Origin: Hymenobacter convexus
GTDB taxonomy: Bacteria; Bacteroidota; Bacteroidia; Cytophagales; Hymenobacteraceae
Assembly (NCBI RefSeq): GCF_030580955.1
Contig: NZ_JAUQON010000005.1
Location: 415,534 to 479,533, forward strand
Direction: 5' to 3'
DNA length: 64,000 bases
Shown: positions 41,434-50,166 of the stretch, piece after piece
Position numbering within the stretch: the stretch's first letter is position 1
How the letters are laid out: every line of letters starts with the position of its first letter
The notes under the pieces: model-generated
The model's input: the letters and a program-made list of their open reading frames with translations, nothing else
The model's database searches: none
Told to the model about the DNA's origin: nothing
Program-made: the position numbers and the translations under genes

Positions 41434-42003
41434 ATGAAATTCGCAACGGGAGTTGTAGCGGTTGTTCTTGGCGGCTCAGTCGGTTTGTGCAGTGTTGCCG
41501 CCCAACAGCGGGACGAAGTGTATGCATCGCCGGGCATGGCGGTGAGAGTTCCAGGCGTCGTTAGGGCCCCTGCGCCTCGGCCCGGGCGAAAAACAGCCAC
41601 TACAGTAGTTAAAAAACCGCTGCCAGCGGCACCTGCATTCCTGCCAATCAATTCTCCGGTCTTTCGGCGATTCTGGCATTTAGAAGAGCCTGCACGTTCG
41701 CAGGCTGGCAGGAATTATTACCAGTTTCAACGGCAAAACGTTAAATATCCCGCCACTTCCCTGCGGGCTGGCGTGGGCGGCAGCGTGGCGGCCCTGCTAA
41801 CCGTTTTACCCAATGGAAAGGTGGGGGCGGTACGCATTACGCGTCGCCTGCTGGATGCAACGGCGTCGATTGATGGCGCCACACCCGCCGCCGAAGCGGC
41901 GCTGGACGCCGAAGTAATTCGGGTCGTTTCTCAGATGCAATTCGAGCCGGCGGCCATTTCTGCGGATACCGTGACGGTCATTCAGCGGTTTGTATTTGAA
42001 TGA
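41434..42003 (+). CDS. Exported protein with TonB C-terminal-like domain
   Basis: The 189-residue product has a signal peptide (residues 1-23, ending VAAQ), a Pro/Arg/Lys-rich middle (about 35-70) and a TonB-C-type domain (about 100-189). In the last, KYPATSLRAGVGGSVAALLT, VLPNGKVGAVRITRRLLDA and the closing VVSQMQFEPAAI fit the conserved pattern. Classical TonB has an uncleaved membrane anchor; here the signal looks cleavable, so a role in energising receptors is doubtful. The same domain recurs in the array at 50-56 kb. It follows thyA closely. Its last 26 bases overlap the convergent aminotransferase gene. Confidence 0.78.
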   Translation: MKFATGVVAVVLGGSVGLCSVAAQQRDEVYASPGMAVRVPGVVRAPAPRPGRKTATTVVKKPLPAAPAFLPINSPVFRRFWHLEEPARSQAGRNYYQFQRQNVKYPATSLRAGVGGSVAALLTVLPNGKVGAVRITRRLLDATASIDGATPAAEAALDAEVIRVVSQMQFEPAAISADTVTVIQRFVFE

Positions 42004-42781
42004 AAAGAGGGATTCTGACCTGGAAAGACGTTTTTCCGATGGCAAGTACGGGCCGAATAGCCGCCACATTGGCTGTAAAAACAGCTTCCGCCGCCAATAG
42101 CTCGTTCTGCCCATATAACCCTTCCCGGTATTCCACGCCTGCCTCCCACGCCGCTTGCAAGACCTGCGCCCGGCGCACGCCCGCCACGCAGCCGCTGGCC
42201 AGCGAAGGCGTAAACAACACGTTGTCTTTGACCCAGAAAATGGCCGCTGCGCCGGCTTCTGCCACATGACCGGCCGCGTCGCATAGGATGATTTCATCGA
42301 GGCCGCGCTGCTGCCGCTCGTGGGCCGCGCGCACGTAGAGCCACGCCTGCGGGCCTTTGCAAAAGCTGAGCGGAGAATAGATGGAATGGGTGTTCCGGGC
42401 AAAATCGGCCTTGTGGATGGGCGAGTCATCGGGCACGAAGGGTTCGGCAGTGGCGAGCCATTCGGCTGCGTCGGTGGGGGGCGTGTAGCGGCCGCCACCC
42501 GTGCGCCACAGCTGTAGGCGCAGGCGGGCGGTGGGGAGGCGGTTGGCGGCTGCGAGCTGAGCCAAGGCAGTTTCCAGGGCTTTCGGGGTGGCCAGGGCAG
42601 CGGGCAGCGTGAGGTAGAGCGCGGCGGCGGCCTGCTGCATGCGGGCATGGTGGTAGGCGGCAAGGCGCAGGCGGTTTTCGGCGAAAACCAACGTTTCGAA
42701 GAAGCCGTCGCCAAAAGCCAGGCCGCGGTTGGGCAGGGGCAGGGCGGCCGTGGGCAGAAGTTCGTTGTTCAGCAAAAGCAT
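41978..42781 (-). CDS. PLP-dependent aminotransferase class IV (PabC/Ilve-like)
   Basis: The 267-residue product has the class IV fold. It opens with LPNRGLAFGDGFFETLVFAE, has an Arg-rich loop ARLRLQLWRTGGGRY, the probable PLP Lys in SPLSFCKGPQAWLYV (about residue 145) and the family Glu in DAAGHVAEAGAAAIFWV. The Lys-to-Glu spacing (33 residues) equals that in E. coli 4-amino-4-deoxychorismate lyase, so PabC is the favoured role, though D-amino-acid or branched-chain transaminases share the fold. It is the last gene of a packed minus-strand operon (9 nt after the previous stop). Its final 26 bases overlap the end of the convergent TonB-domain gene. Confidence 0.85.
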   Translation of the reverse strand: MLLLNNELLPTAALPLPNRGLAFGDGFFETLVFAENRLRLAAYHHARMQQAAAALYLTLPAALATPKALETALAQLAAANRLPTARLRLQLWRTGGGRYTPPTDAAEWLATAEPFVPDDSPIHKADFARNTHSIYSPLSFCKGPQAWLYVRAAHERQQRGLDEIILCDAAGHVAEAGAAAIFWVKDNVLFTPSLASGCVAGVRRAQVLQAAWEAGVEYREGLYGQNELLAAEAVFTANVAAIRPVLAIGKTSFQVRIPLFIQIQTAE

Positions 42782-42790
42782 GGGCCAAAG

Positions 42791-43687
42791 CTAGCGCCGG
42801 GCCACCCGATAGGGCACGCGCACCTGGAATATGGAGTCGCGCCCGTTTTGCTGCAGGTGAACGGCGCCGAGCCAGACCGCCGGGCCGGGCCGCCGGCCGG
42901 CCCTGAACCGCACCCACCCCTGGCCATCGGGGCCCACGTGCACGGGCTGGCCGTTGCAGGCCATCGAAACCCGAATGCCCTGCAACACTTTGGCCAAGTA
43001 CAGCCGGGCGCGGTAGGTGGAGCCCGGCGCCACCGACCCGGCCCCCGCAGTGGCTACGGCCATGATGCGTCCCTGTAGCTTGCGCGCGCCCAGTTCCGGG
43101 GCCAGGTGCTGAAGCGTAGCGATTTCCATGGTCCGCACGTCGCTCTCCAGCCGCGTGAGGTGGGCCAGCGCCGCCACTACCGGCATTTTATCACCATCAG
43201 TGGCCGACAACAAAGCCGGATTAGCCGGGTAGAGCTGCTGTTGTGCTCTGGCATAATCGGCCAGCTGGCGAGTGAGGGTACGGTAGCTGGCCGTGCCGGC
43301 GCCAAGCTGCGTGGCCACCGCTGCCCCTGGGTTAGGCAGCCCGGAGCCGGGAGGCCGGCCATTGCCGGTGGCGGGGAGCATTTCTTGCCGGCAGTCGCGC
43401 AAGGTGCTCACCAGCGAATCGGCACATCTGGCAAAGGCCGCAGCACGGGCAAACAACGCGAGGTCGTGGGGTTGGTTATTGTTTTTTTTAACCTCGGCTT
43501 CCAGTCCTTTCAAGGTGTTCTGGGCGGCGTGGGCGGCGTCATCGTTGTCCAGGGCCAGCACCTCGTCAAGCTGCGCTAGCTGCTGATATAAGCGGATTTG
43601 GGTAGAATATTGTGCATAAAGCACGTAGCCGATGCTGCCAACAACGGCCAGCAGCGTTATGGTGAGGATGGCAGCAGAAGTTCTCAT
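42791..43687 (-). CDS. Single-TM protein, weakly GldM-like (paralogue of the next gene)
   Basis: The 298-residue product has an N-terminal membrane anchor (residues 5-25, TITLLAVVGSIGYVLYAQYS), then a helical periplasmic domain (about 30-215, with QNTLKGLEAEVKKNNNQ) and a beta-rich C terminus starting VAPGSTYRARLYLAKVL and ending FQVRVPYRV. The layout (TM, helices, then a segment like SxVxPGxxYxAxLFLA) resembles the first part of the gliding/T9SS protein GldM, which is about 500 residues. The resemblance is only in pattern. It starts 2 nt after the stop of its paralogue, implying coupled translation. Confidence 0.72.
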   Translation of the reverse strand: MRTSAAILTITLLAVVGSIGYVLYAQYSTQIRLYQQLAQLDEVLALDNDDAAHAAQNTLKGLEAEVKKNNNQPHDLALFARAAAFARCADSLVSTLRDCRQEMLPATGNGRPPGSGLPNPGAAVATQLGAGTASYRTLTRQLADYARAQQQLYPANPALLSATDGDKMPVVAALAHLTRLESDVRTMEIATLQHLAPELGARKLQGRIMAVATAGAGSVAPGSTYRARLYLAKVLQGIRVSMACNGQPVHVGPDGQGWVRFRAGRRPGPAVWLGAVHLQQNGRDSIFQVRVPYRVARR

Positions 43688-43688
43688 C

Positions 43689-44591
43689 TCAGCGTTGGGG
43701 CTTCACAATGATATAGGGCACATCAACTTCAAAAACGGTGTCGGTGGGGCATATCCTAGCCCGGATTGTGCCGTGCCACCGGGCCCGGACGGTATCGGGC
43801 TGGCCCGGCGCGGCGGGCGGCACCGGAATGGCCACTTGGGCCAGGGCCTGCCGCAAATCAACCGGGAGTCGTCGGCTGTTGGCTGTAAACTCCATGGTGG
43901 AAGGATTCAAGGGAATTGCTTCCCCCAGAAATAGCCGGGCCTGGTATTCGCTGCCCGGGGCCACGGTTTCGCTCGCGGCTACTGCCTGGGCGCTGATTCG
44001 GGAGAAGCACCAGCAACATGAACCGATTTTCTGGGCTTCCTGGCTCAACGCCGCCGATGCGCTGCGCCGCGCCATCGCTTCCAATTTGGTGAGGGTGGCG
44101 CGGCGGGCCGCTGGGGGCATATGCTGGAAGTAAACCCGGTTTAGCCAGCCCGGGTCAGGGGCACCCGGGAATTCACGGGTTAAGGTGTGGGTGCTGGGTA
44201 CGTAAGCGCGGATGAACTCCGTGTAACGGTCGAGGTAGTGCTCCAGTTCGGGCGTCACAATCGTCTGAGATTGGTCATAGCGCTGACGGCCCAGGGCCCG
44301 TAGCGTGTCGCTCAACGTCTGAGTACGGGCAAGAATCTGCTGGCTCTGGTGCAGGACGGCAAGGTCGCGGGTCTGGTTTTGATTACGACAAACTTCTTTG
44401 GCAATGTAGCCGACCACGCCACGGGCCTGCCGGGCCGCCTGCCGGTTGTTGACTGTTAGAACCGTTTCAATGCCGGAAATCTCTCGCAACACCTTTTCCT
44501 GCTGTAATTGCGTGGTGCGGTACAGCCAGCCGGCGGTGCACAAGCCGGCAAACAGGACGATGCCCCCTAAACGTTGCCCTGTTTTGTTCAT
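43689..44591 (-). CDS. Single-TM protein, weakly GldM-like (paralogue of the neighbouring gene)
   Basis: The 300-residue product shares the plan of the gene just downstream: TM helix (residues 9-27), helical region (about 30-205, ending in SASAALSQEAQKIG) and a beta-rich end starting VAPGSEYQARLFLGEAI and closing FEVDVPYIIVKP. A Cys-rich CCWC stretch near residue 195 is absent from the paralogue. The PGSxYxARLxL and FxVxVPY motifs are shared between the two, which supports local duplication. It lies 35 nt downstream of dprA on the same strand, so it is probably co-transcribed with a DNA-processing gene, although no functional link is evident. Confidence 0.72.
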   Translation of the reverse strand: MNKTGQRLGGIVLFAGLCTAGWLYRTTQLQQEKVLREISGIETVLTVNNRQAARQARGVVGYIAKEVCRNQNQTRDLAVLHQSQQILARTQTLSDTLRALGRQRYDQSQTIVTPELEHYLDRYTEFIRAYVPSTHTLTREFPGAPDPGWLNRVYFQHMPPAARRATLTKLEAMARRSASAALSQEAQKIGSCCWCFSRISAQAVAASETVAPGSEYQARLFLGEAIPLNPSTMEFTANSRRLPVDLRQALAQVAIPVPPAAPGQPDTVRARWHGTIRARICPTDTVFEVDVPYIIVKPQR

Positions 44592-44626
44592 CGGTTCGAC
44601 GTATCAGCGGGAATGCATGCCGCTGA

Positions 44627-45766
44627 TTACACCAACGCAAACTTCTTCCCCGGCATTGCCCGCACCACGCCCCGAAACTCCAGCCCCAGCAGCAGCGAGG
44701 CCACGGCGTAGATGGCAATCTGGGCTTGCCAGGCAATGTCGTCCATTTGCAGCTCGCGGCCGGTGGCAGCGGCCAGCACGGTGATGATGGCAAATTCCTC
44801 CGCCGTAAAATCATCGGCCGAGTAGGAGGGCACCGGCCGGAATTTGCCCGACTGGTGCAGGGCCGCGTCCCAGTTCAGCAACTGCTCCAGGTCCAGCGGC
44901 TCGGTGTACATGGCGGCCTTATTACTCTTAATGAGTGCATTGCAGCCCTCAGAAGCCGCGGAGCCGAGGTTGCCGGGCACGGCCAGCACGTCGCGGTCGT
45001 AGCTCAGGGCCAACTCGGCGGTTATCAGCGCGCCGCCCTTGATGGCCGCTTCTACCACCACGGTGCCGTCGCTCAGGCCGGCGATGATGCGGTTGCGGGC
45101 CGGGAAGTTGTAGCGGTCAGGCGGCGTGCCGAAGGGAAATTCAGTGAGCAGGCCGCCCTGCTCGCGCATTTTTTCGGCAGTTTTCTGGTGGGTGTGCGGG
45201 TAGATGCGGTCCAGGCCGGTAGCCATCACGCCCACAGTTTCCAGGCCCTCCTGCAAAGCGGCGCGGTGGGCAATGATGTCGATGCCGTAAGCCAGGCCGC
45301 TCACCACCAGCGGGCGGTGCGGCACCAGCCCCGCGATAATGCGCTCGGTTTGCTCGCGGCCGTAATCGGTGTTTTTGCGGGTGCCCACGAGGGCTACCGT
45401 TTTTAGGGCGTTCAGGTCGGCCGTGCCCTGGTAGTAGAGGATGGCCGGGGCGTCCGGAATCAGCTTGAGGCGGCTGGGGAAGCGCTTGCTGGTGTAGAAA
45501 ATGATTTCCACGCCGTCCTTTTCGGCCTTTTTCAGGTCCGCTTCCGCTTTGCGAAACGCCTTTTCCCGCTCGGCTCCGGTCAGCATTTTCACTGTGGCCT
45601 CGCCCACGCCGGGGATGCGGCGCAGCTTGCCCGGCGGCATCATCAGCACGTTTTTAGCTGAGCCGCCGTAGCTCATCAGCTGTCGTGTGAGCTGCGGGCC
45701 GATGCCGGGCAGCAGCGTGAGGGCCAGCTCGTGGAAAAGGGTGTCGGAGTTGGTAGAATTGGGCAT
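44627..45766 (-). CDS. dprA: DNA-processing protein DprA
   Basis: The 379-residue product has an N-terminal HhH/SAM-like region (FHELALTLLPGIGPQLTRQL, then KLRRIPGVGEATVKML), the DprA Rossmann domain (about 85-295: VALVGTRKNTDYGREQTERI, VSGLAYGIDIIAHRAAL, the GLDRIYPHTHQ and GGLLTEFPFGTPP motifs) and a C-terminal winged-helix domain (about 315-379). DprA protects incoming single-stranded DNA and loads RecA during transformation. ComEC is encoded about 17 kb away in this window, so natural competence is plausible. It starts 6 nt after the MerR stop. Confidence 0.95.
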   Translation of the reverse strand: MPNSTNSDTLFHELALTLLPGIGPQLTRQLMSYGGSAKNVLMMPPGKLRRIPGVGEATVKMLTGAEREKAFRKAEADLKKAEKDGVEIIFYTSKRFPSRLKLIPDAPAILYYQGTADLNALKTVALVGTRKNTDYGREQTERIIAGLVPHRPLVVSGLAYGIDIIAHRAALQEGLETVGVMATGLDRIYPHTHQKTAEKMREQGGLLTEFPFGTPPDRYNFPARNRIIAGLSDGTVVVEAAIKGGALITAELALSYDRDVLAVPGNLGSAASEGCNALIKSNKAAMYTEPLDLEQLLNWDAALHQSGKFRPVPSYSADDFTAEEFAIITVLAAATGRELQMDDIAWQAQIAIYAVASLLLGLEFRGVVRAMPGKKFALV

Positions 45767-45772
45767 AGAAGG

Positions 45773-46144
45773 CTATTCGGCGGCGTCGGGGTCGGCCTTG
45801 CCCGCCGCGTCCACTTCCTTCTTGAGGCTCATCAGAAACGCCCGCACCTTCTCCAGGCTCTGCACCACGTCAATCTTCTCCTTGAGCTGCGGGCCCTTCT
45901 GCTTGAGCATGTCGCGGGCGCCGGGGATGGTGTAGCCGCGCTCCTTCACCAGGTGGTAGATGGTGCGGAACACCTCGATGTCCTGCGGAGTGTAGAGGCG
46001 GTTGCCCTTCTTGCTGCGGCGGGGGCGTAGCTCGTCAAACTCGGTTTCCCAGAAGCGCACCAGCGACTCGGCCACCTTGAACTGGGCGGCCACTTCGCCA
46101 ATGGTGAAGTATTGTTTTTCGATGCTGCGCTCTTTGTAGGGCAT
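45773..46144 (-). CDS. MerR-family HTH regulator (small)
   Basis: The 123-residue product has a MerR winged helix (residues 10-80: YFTIGEVAAQFKVAESLVRF, then WETEFDELRPRRSKKGNRLYT) and a short dimerisation helix (about 85-115). No metal- or ligand-binding domain is present, as in small housekeeping MerR proteins of Bacteroidota. The target is unknown. It is packed between the galactanase gene (21 nt) and dprA (6 nt) in a minus-strand operon. Confidence 0.92.
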   Translation of the reverse strand: MPYKERSIEKQYFTIGEVAAQFKVAESLVRFWETEFDELRPRRSKKGNRLYTPQDIEVFRTIYHLVKERGYTIPGARDMLKQKGPQLKEKIDVVQSLEKVRAFLMSLKKEVDAAGKADPDAAE

Positions 46145-46165
46145 GGGTGGGGGGCCGGGGGAAGG

Positions 46166-47194
46166 CTAACGGACGCGGTATTTCCGGCTGATTTCGTCGT
46201 AAATTAACAACAACTCGTTCGCCTTTCCCTGTTTGTCGAAAATGGATTCCCAGGTGTTGAGCGGCTCCCAGATGAAACTGCCCCTGCCTTTGCCGTGCGG
46301 CAGCTTGAAGGCGATGTCGTTGACTTCGCGCTTGCGCTCCGAATATTCGACCACCACAATATCCTGCGGGTACTTGCGGGCCAGCGCCGTGAGGTTGTTT
46401 TTCAGGTCCGGAATGGTGCCGTGCCACTTTGGGTAATACGACTCGCCGATGACATCAAAATCCACCTTGCGCGCCACCATCCGGTCGAGCCACAGCTCCG
46501 AAAGGCCGTTCTGACCGCCCAGGGCAATGTGCATCATCACCAGCGCGCTGGGCGTGGTTTCGCGCACGGCGCTGGCGCCGGCTTTGGCCAGGCCGGCGAG
46601 CGTGTCGAAGCGGGCGAGGCTGTCGGCTTTCTGGACGTCGCCGTCGGGCCAAATCATGCCGTGGTTGATTTCGTTGCCCACCTGCACCATGTCGGGCGCG
46701 GTGCCCTGGGCGGCCAGGGCCTGTAGCACCTCGCGGGTGTAGTCGTGCACGCCGCGCTCCAGGGCTGCGCCGCTCAGCGTTTTCCAGGCCAGGGGCTTGA
46801 ACTGCTTCTGCGGGTCGGCCCAGGTGTCGGAGTAGTGGAAATCGAGCAGCAGCTTAAGGTTGGCTTCTTTCACACGCTTGGCCATGGCCAAGGTGTGGGC
46901 GAGGTCGCAGAAGCCTTTGCCGGGCGAGTAGCCGCTGTCGGCCGCCGGGTTGTTGAAAATGCGCAGCCGGATGTAGTTGAAGCCGTGGTCTTTCAGAATC
47001 TGAATGGCGTCTTTCTCCACGCCCTTATCCAAGAATTTGACGCCGCGGGCTTCGAGCTGGGGCAGGAAGGAAATGTCGGCGCCCAGCACCTTTCCCAGCC
47101 GGGGCCGGCGCGGCTTGAGGGGGGCAGCGCTGGCGCTGCTTAGAACCAGCAGAAGCAATAGGGTAGCGAAGTGGGGGAGACGTAAGTGGGGCAT
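46166..47194 (-). CDS. GH53 endo-beta-1,4-galactanase (arabinogalactanase), secreted
   Basis: The 342-residue product has a signal peptide (residues 1-23) and a GH53 barrel. Family motifs include GADISFLPQLEARGVKF, FNYIRLRIFNNP, LLLDFHYSDTWADPQKQ, the acid/base region MVQVGNEINHGMIWP (E175) and the nucleophile strand DIVVVEYS (E283). It should cut beta-1,4-galactan side chains of pectin. There is no CTD, so it is probably periplasmic or exported by another route. It heads a compact operon with a MerR gene and dprA, an odd combination. It is divergent from alaS, with palindromic copy 7 between. Confidence 0.93.
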   Translation of the reverse strand: MPHLRLPHFATLLLLLVLSSASAAPLKPRRPRLGKVLGADISFLPQLEARGVKFLDKGVEKDAIQILKDHGFNYIRLRIFNNPAADSGYSPGKGFCDLAHTLAMAKRVKEANLKLLLDFHYSDTWADPQKQFKPLAWKTLSGAALERGVHDYTREVLQALAAQGTAPDMVQVGNEINHGMIWPDGDVQKADSLARFDTLAGLAKAGASAVRETTPSALVMMHIALGGQNGLSELWLDRMVARKVDFDVIGESYYPKWHGTIPDLKNNLTALARKYPQDIVVVEYSERKREVNDIAFKLPHGKGRGSFIWEPLNTWESIFDKQGKANELLLIYDEISRKYRVR

Positions 47195-47218
47195 AAGAGT
47201 TGGATGCGGGAGAAAAGC

Positions 47219-47320
47219 AGAACGTCATGCAGAGCGCAGCGAAGCATCTCGCTCGGCCACGTTTCCACGATTGAGTCACTTCCACACGCGAGATGCTCGC
47301 TGCGCTCTGCATGACGTTCT
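47219..47320. repeat. Dispersed palindromic element, copy 7 (between divergent genes)
   Basis: The arms at 47219-47250 and 47290-47320 pair along their length with a one-base deletion in the right arm; core GTCATGCAGAGCGCAGCG. Unlike other copies it lies between two 5' ends, so it cannot be a terminator for either gene here. Confidence 0.88.
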
Positions 47321-47469
47321 AAGGACAACGAAAATGCTACTTGCGAGGGGTGCGCAAGTTACGGGCAGCAGGGCAACCGGGGCCGGGGAGGCGTTTGTTA
47401 CCTTTGTAGCCCTGGCCCCGTGGCAAAACCAATTCCTCGCCGGATGCGGGCCCTTTTCTTCTGCTTCTT

Positions 47470-50154
47470 ATGTCACTCCCCACCGCTTCCGCTGTCCGCC
47501 AGCAATTCCTCGATTTCTTCGCCAGCAAAGGCCACCACATCGTGCCCTCGGCCCCGATTGTGGTGAAGGACGACCCCACGCTGCTGTTCATCAACTCGGG
47601 CATGGCCCCGTTCAAGGACTATTTCCTGGGCAACAAGCCCGCGCCCTATAAGCGCATTGCCGATACCCAGAAGTGTCTGCGCGTGAGCGGTAAGCACAAC
47701 GATTTGGAGGAGGTTGGCTACGATACCTACCATCACACCATGTTTGAGATGCTGGGCAACTGGTCGTTCGGCGACTACTTCAAAACCGACGCCATTGCCT
47801 GGGCCTGGGAACTGCTGACGGAGGTGTACAAGCTGGAGAAAGACCGCCTCTACGTTACCTATTTCGAAGGTGACCAGAAGGACGGCACCGCCGCCGACAC
47901 CGAAACCCAGAACCTGTGGCGTAAATACACGACCGACGACCGGATTTTGCCCGGCAACAAGAAGGACAACTTCTGGGAGATGGGCGATACCGGCCCCTGC
48001 GGCCCCTGCACCGAAATCCACATCGACCTGCGCTCCGAGGAGGAGCGCGCCGCCAAGCCCGGCCGCGAACTGGTGAACGCCGACCACCCGCAGGTGGTAG
48101 AAATCTGGAACAACGTGTTCATGGAATTCCAGCGCTTGGCCGACAAGTCCCTCATCAAGCTGCCCGAGCAGAGCGTGGACACCGGCATGGGCTTCGAGCG
48201 CCTGATGATGGCCGTGTCGGGCGTGAAGTCGAACTACGACACCGACGTATTTCAGCCGCTCATTAAGTTCATCGCCAAGGAAGTGGGCCTGGAATACTAC
48301 GGCACCGCGCCCGCCACGGTGAACGACCAGCCGGCCACCGAGAACGAGAAAACGGACATCGCCATCCGGGTCATCGCCGACCACATCCGCACCATCGCCT
48401 TTACCATTGCCGACGGCCAACTCCCCAGCAACGTGAAGGCTGGCTACGTCATCCGTCGCATTTTGCGTAGGGCCGTGCGCTACGCCTTTTCGTCGCTCAA
48501 TCAGAAGCAACCCTTTCTATATAAGCTGGTGCCCGTGCTAGCCGACCAGATGGCCGGCATCTTCCCCGAGCTGAAAGCCCAGACGGCCTTTGTGCAGCGC
48601 GTGATTGAAGAGGAGGAAATTGCCTTCCTGAAAACGCTGGAAACCGGCCTGCGCCGGCTGGATGCGCTGGAAGAAAGCGCCCGCGCCAACGGTGGCGTCA
48701 TAGACGGCAAAACCGCCTTTGAGCTGTCCGATACCTTCGGCTTCCCGCTTGACCTCACGGCTCTTATTGCCCGCGAGAAGGGCCTGACGGTGGACGAGGA
48801 AGGCTTCAAAAAGGAACTGGAGCAGCAGAAGAACCGCAGCCGCAACGCCCAGGAAACCGAGCAGAGCGACTGGGTGACCGTGACCGAAACCGACGCCCCG
48901 AACGTCTTCGTGGGCTACGACCAGGACGAGGCCACGGCCCGCCTGCTGCGCTACCGCAAAGTCGACAAGAAGGGCAAAACCGAGTACCAGCTGGTGTTCG
49001 ACCAAACCCCGTTCTACGCCGAAAGCGGCGGCCAGATTGGCGACACCGGCTACTTAGAATCGCCTCTGAGCAAGGTGCGCGTGATTGACACCAAGAAGGA
49101 AAACGACCTCATCATCCACACCACCTTGGATTTGCCCCAGGATTTGGAGGCTGAGTTCCTGGCCCGGCCCGATGCCGCCCGCCGTGCTCTCATCAAGAAC
49201 AACCACACGGCCACGCACTTGCTGCAAGCCGCCCTGCGCACCGTGCTGGGCAGCCACGTGCAGCAAAAGGGCTCGCTCGTGAACGAGAAGCTGCTGCGCT
49301 TCGATTTCTCGCACTTCACCAAGGTGACGGATGAGCAACTGCGCGAGATTGAAACCATCGTGAACGAGCGCATCCGCCAGCAAATTCCGCTGGTGGAGCG
49401 CCGCAACGTGCCCATCGCCGAGGCCAAGAACCTGGGCGCCATGGCCTTATTCGGCGAGAAGTACGGCGATTTTGTGCGCGTCATCACCTTCGATAAGGAC
49501 TACTCCGTGGAGCTCTGCGGCGGCCTGCACGTGCAGAACACCGGCAGCATCGGCTACTTCAAAATCACGGCCGAAAGTGCCGTGGGCGCTGGTGTGCGCC
49601 GCATCGAGGCGGTAACGGCCGGCGCGGCCGAAGCCTACGTGGCCGCGCAGCTCGACCTGCTGGCCCAGGTGCGCGAGACGCTGGGCAACCCCCAGCACCT
49701 CATCACCAGCATCGAGAAGCAGAACGAGGAAATTGCCGGCCTGCGCAAGCAAATCGAGCAGTTCGCCCAGCAAAGCATCAACCAGCAGAAAGACCAGCTG
49801 GTGGGCCAGGTGAAGGACCTGAACGGCGTGAACTTCCTGGCCGCGCAGGTGCAGGCCAGCTCGGCCGAGTCGTTGAAAACCCTGGCTTTCAACCTGCGCC
49901 AGGCCGTGCCGAATTTGGTGGCCGTGCTTGGGGCTGAAATCGACGGCAAGCCCCAACTGGCCGTGATGCTGGACGACGAAATTGCCAAAGGCGGCAAACT
50001 CAACGCCAGTACGCTGGTGCGCGAGCTGGCCAAGGAAATCCAGGGCGGTGGCGGCGGGCAGCCGTTCTTTGCTACGGCTGGCGGCAAGAACGTGGCCGGG
50101 CTGGGCGCGGCCATTGCCAAGGCAGAGGCGACGGTGGCGGCGGCGCGGGCTTAA
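47470..50154 (+). CDS. alaS: Alanyl-tRNA synthetase
   Basis: The 894-residue class II synthetase charges tRNA-Ala. Class II motifs lie in the first 240 residues (GMAPFKDYFLGNKPAPYKRI, then DTYHHTMFEMLGNWSFGDYF). The middle tRNA-binding domain, the editing domain with HTATHLLQAALRTVLG and CGGLHVQNTG (Zn ligands HxxxH and CxxxH), and the C-terminal C-Ala coiled coil with a final Gly-rich end are all present. Length is normal. The start ATG 47470 gives the usual SAVRQQFLDFFASKGH opening. A tandem array of secreted proteins begins 12 nt after its stop. Confidence 0.97.
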   Translation: MSLPTASAVRQQFLDFFASKGHHIVPSAPIVVKDDPTLLFINSGMAPFKDYFLGNKPAPYKRIADTQKCLRVSGKHNDLEEVGYDTYHHTMFEMLGNWSFGDYFKTDAIAWAWELLTEVYKLEKDRLYVTYFEGDQKDGTAADTETQNLWRKYTTDDRILPGNKKDNFWEMGDTGPCGPCTEIHIDLRSEEERAAKPGRELVNADHPQVVEIWNNVFMEFQRLADKSLIKLPEQSVDTGMGFERLMMAVSGVKSNYDTDVFQPLIKFIAKEVGLEYYGTAPATVNDQPATENEKTDIAIRVIADHIRTIAFTIADGQLPSNVKAGYVIRRILRRAVRYAFSSLNQKQPFLYKLVPVLADQMAGIFPELKAQTAFVQRVIEEEEIAFLKTLETGLRRLDALEESARANGGVIDGKTAFELSDTFGFPLDLTALIAREKGLTVDEEGFKKELEQQKNRSRNAQETEQSDWVTVTETDAPNVFVGYDQDEATARLLRYRKVDKKGKTEYQLVFDQTPFYAESGGQIGDTGYLESPLSKVRVIDTKKENDLIIHTTLDLPQDLEAEFLARPDAARRALIKNNHTATHLLQAALRTVLGSHVQQKGSLVNEKLLRFDFSHFTKVTDEQLREIETIVNERIRQQIPLVERRNVPIAEAKNLGAMALFGEKYGDFVRVITFDKDYSVELCGGLHVQNTGSIGYFKITAESAVGAGVRRIEAVTAGAAEAYVAAQLDLLAQVRETLGNPQHLITSIEKQNEEIAGLRKQIEQFAQQSINQQKDQLVGQVKDLNGVNFLAAQVQASSAESLKTLAFNLRQAVPNLVAVLGAEIDGKPQLAVMLDDEIAKGGKLNASTLVRELAKEIQGGGGGQPFFATAGGKNVAGLGAAIAKAEATVAAARA

Positions 50155-50166
50155 CCTTTCGTTTTT

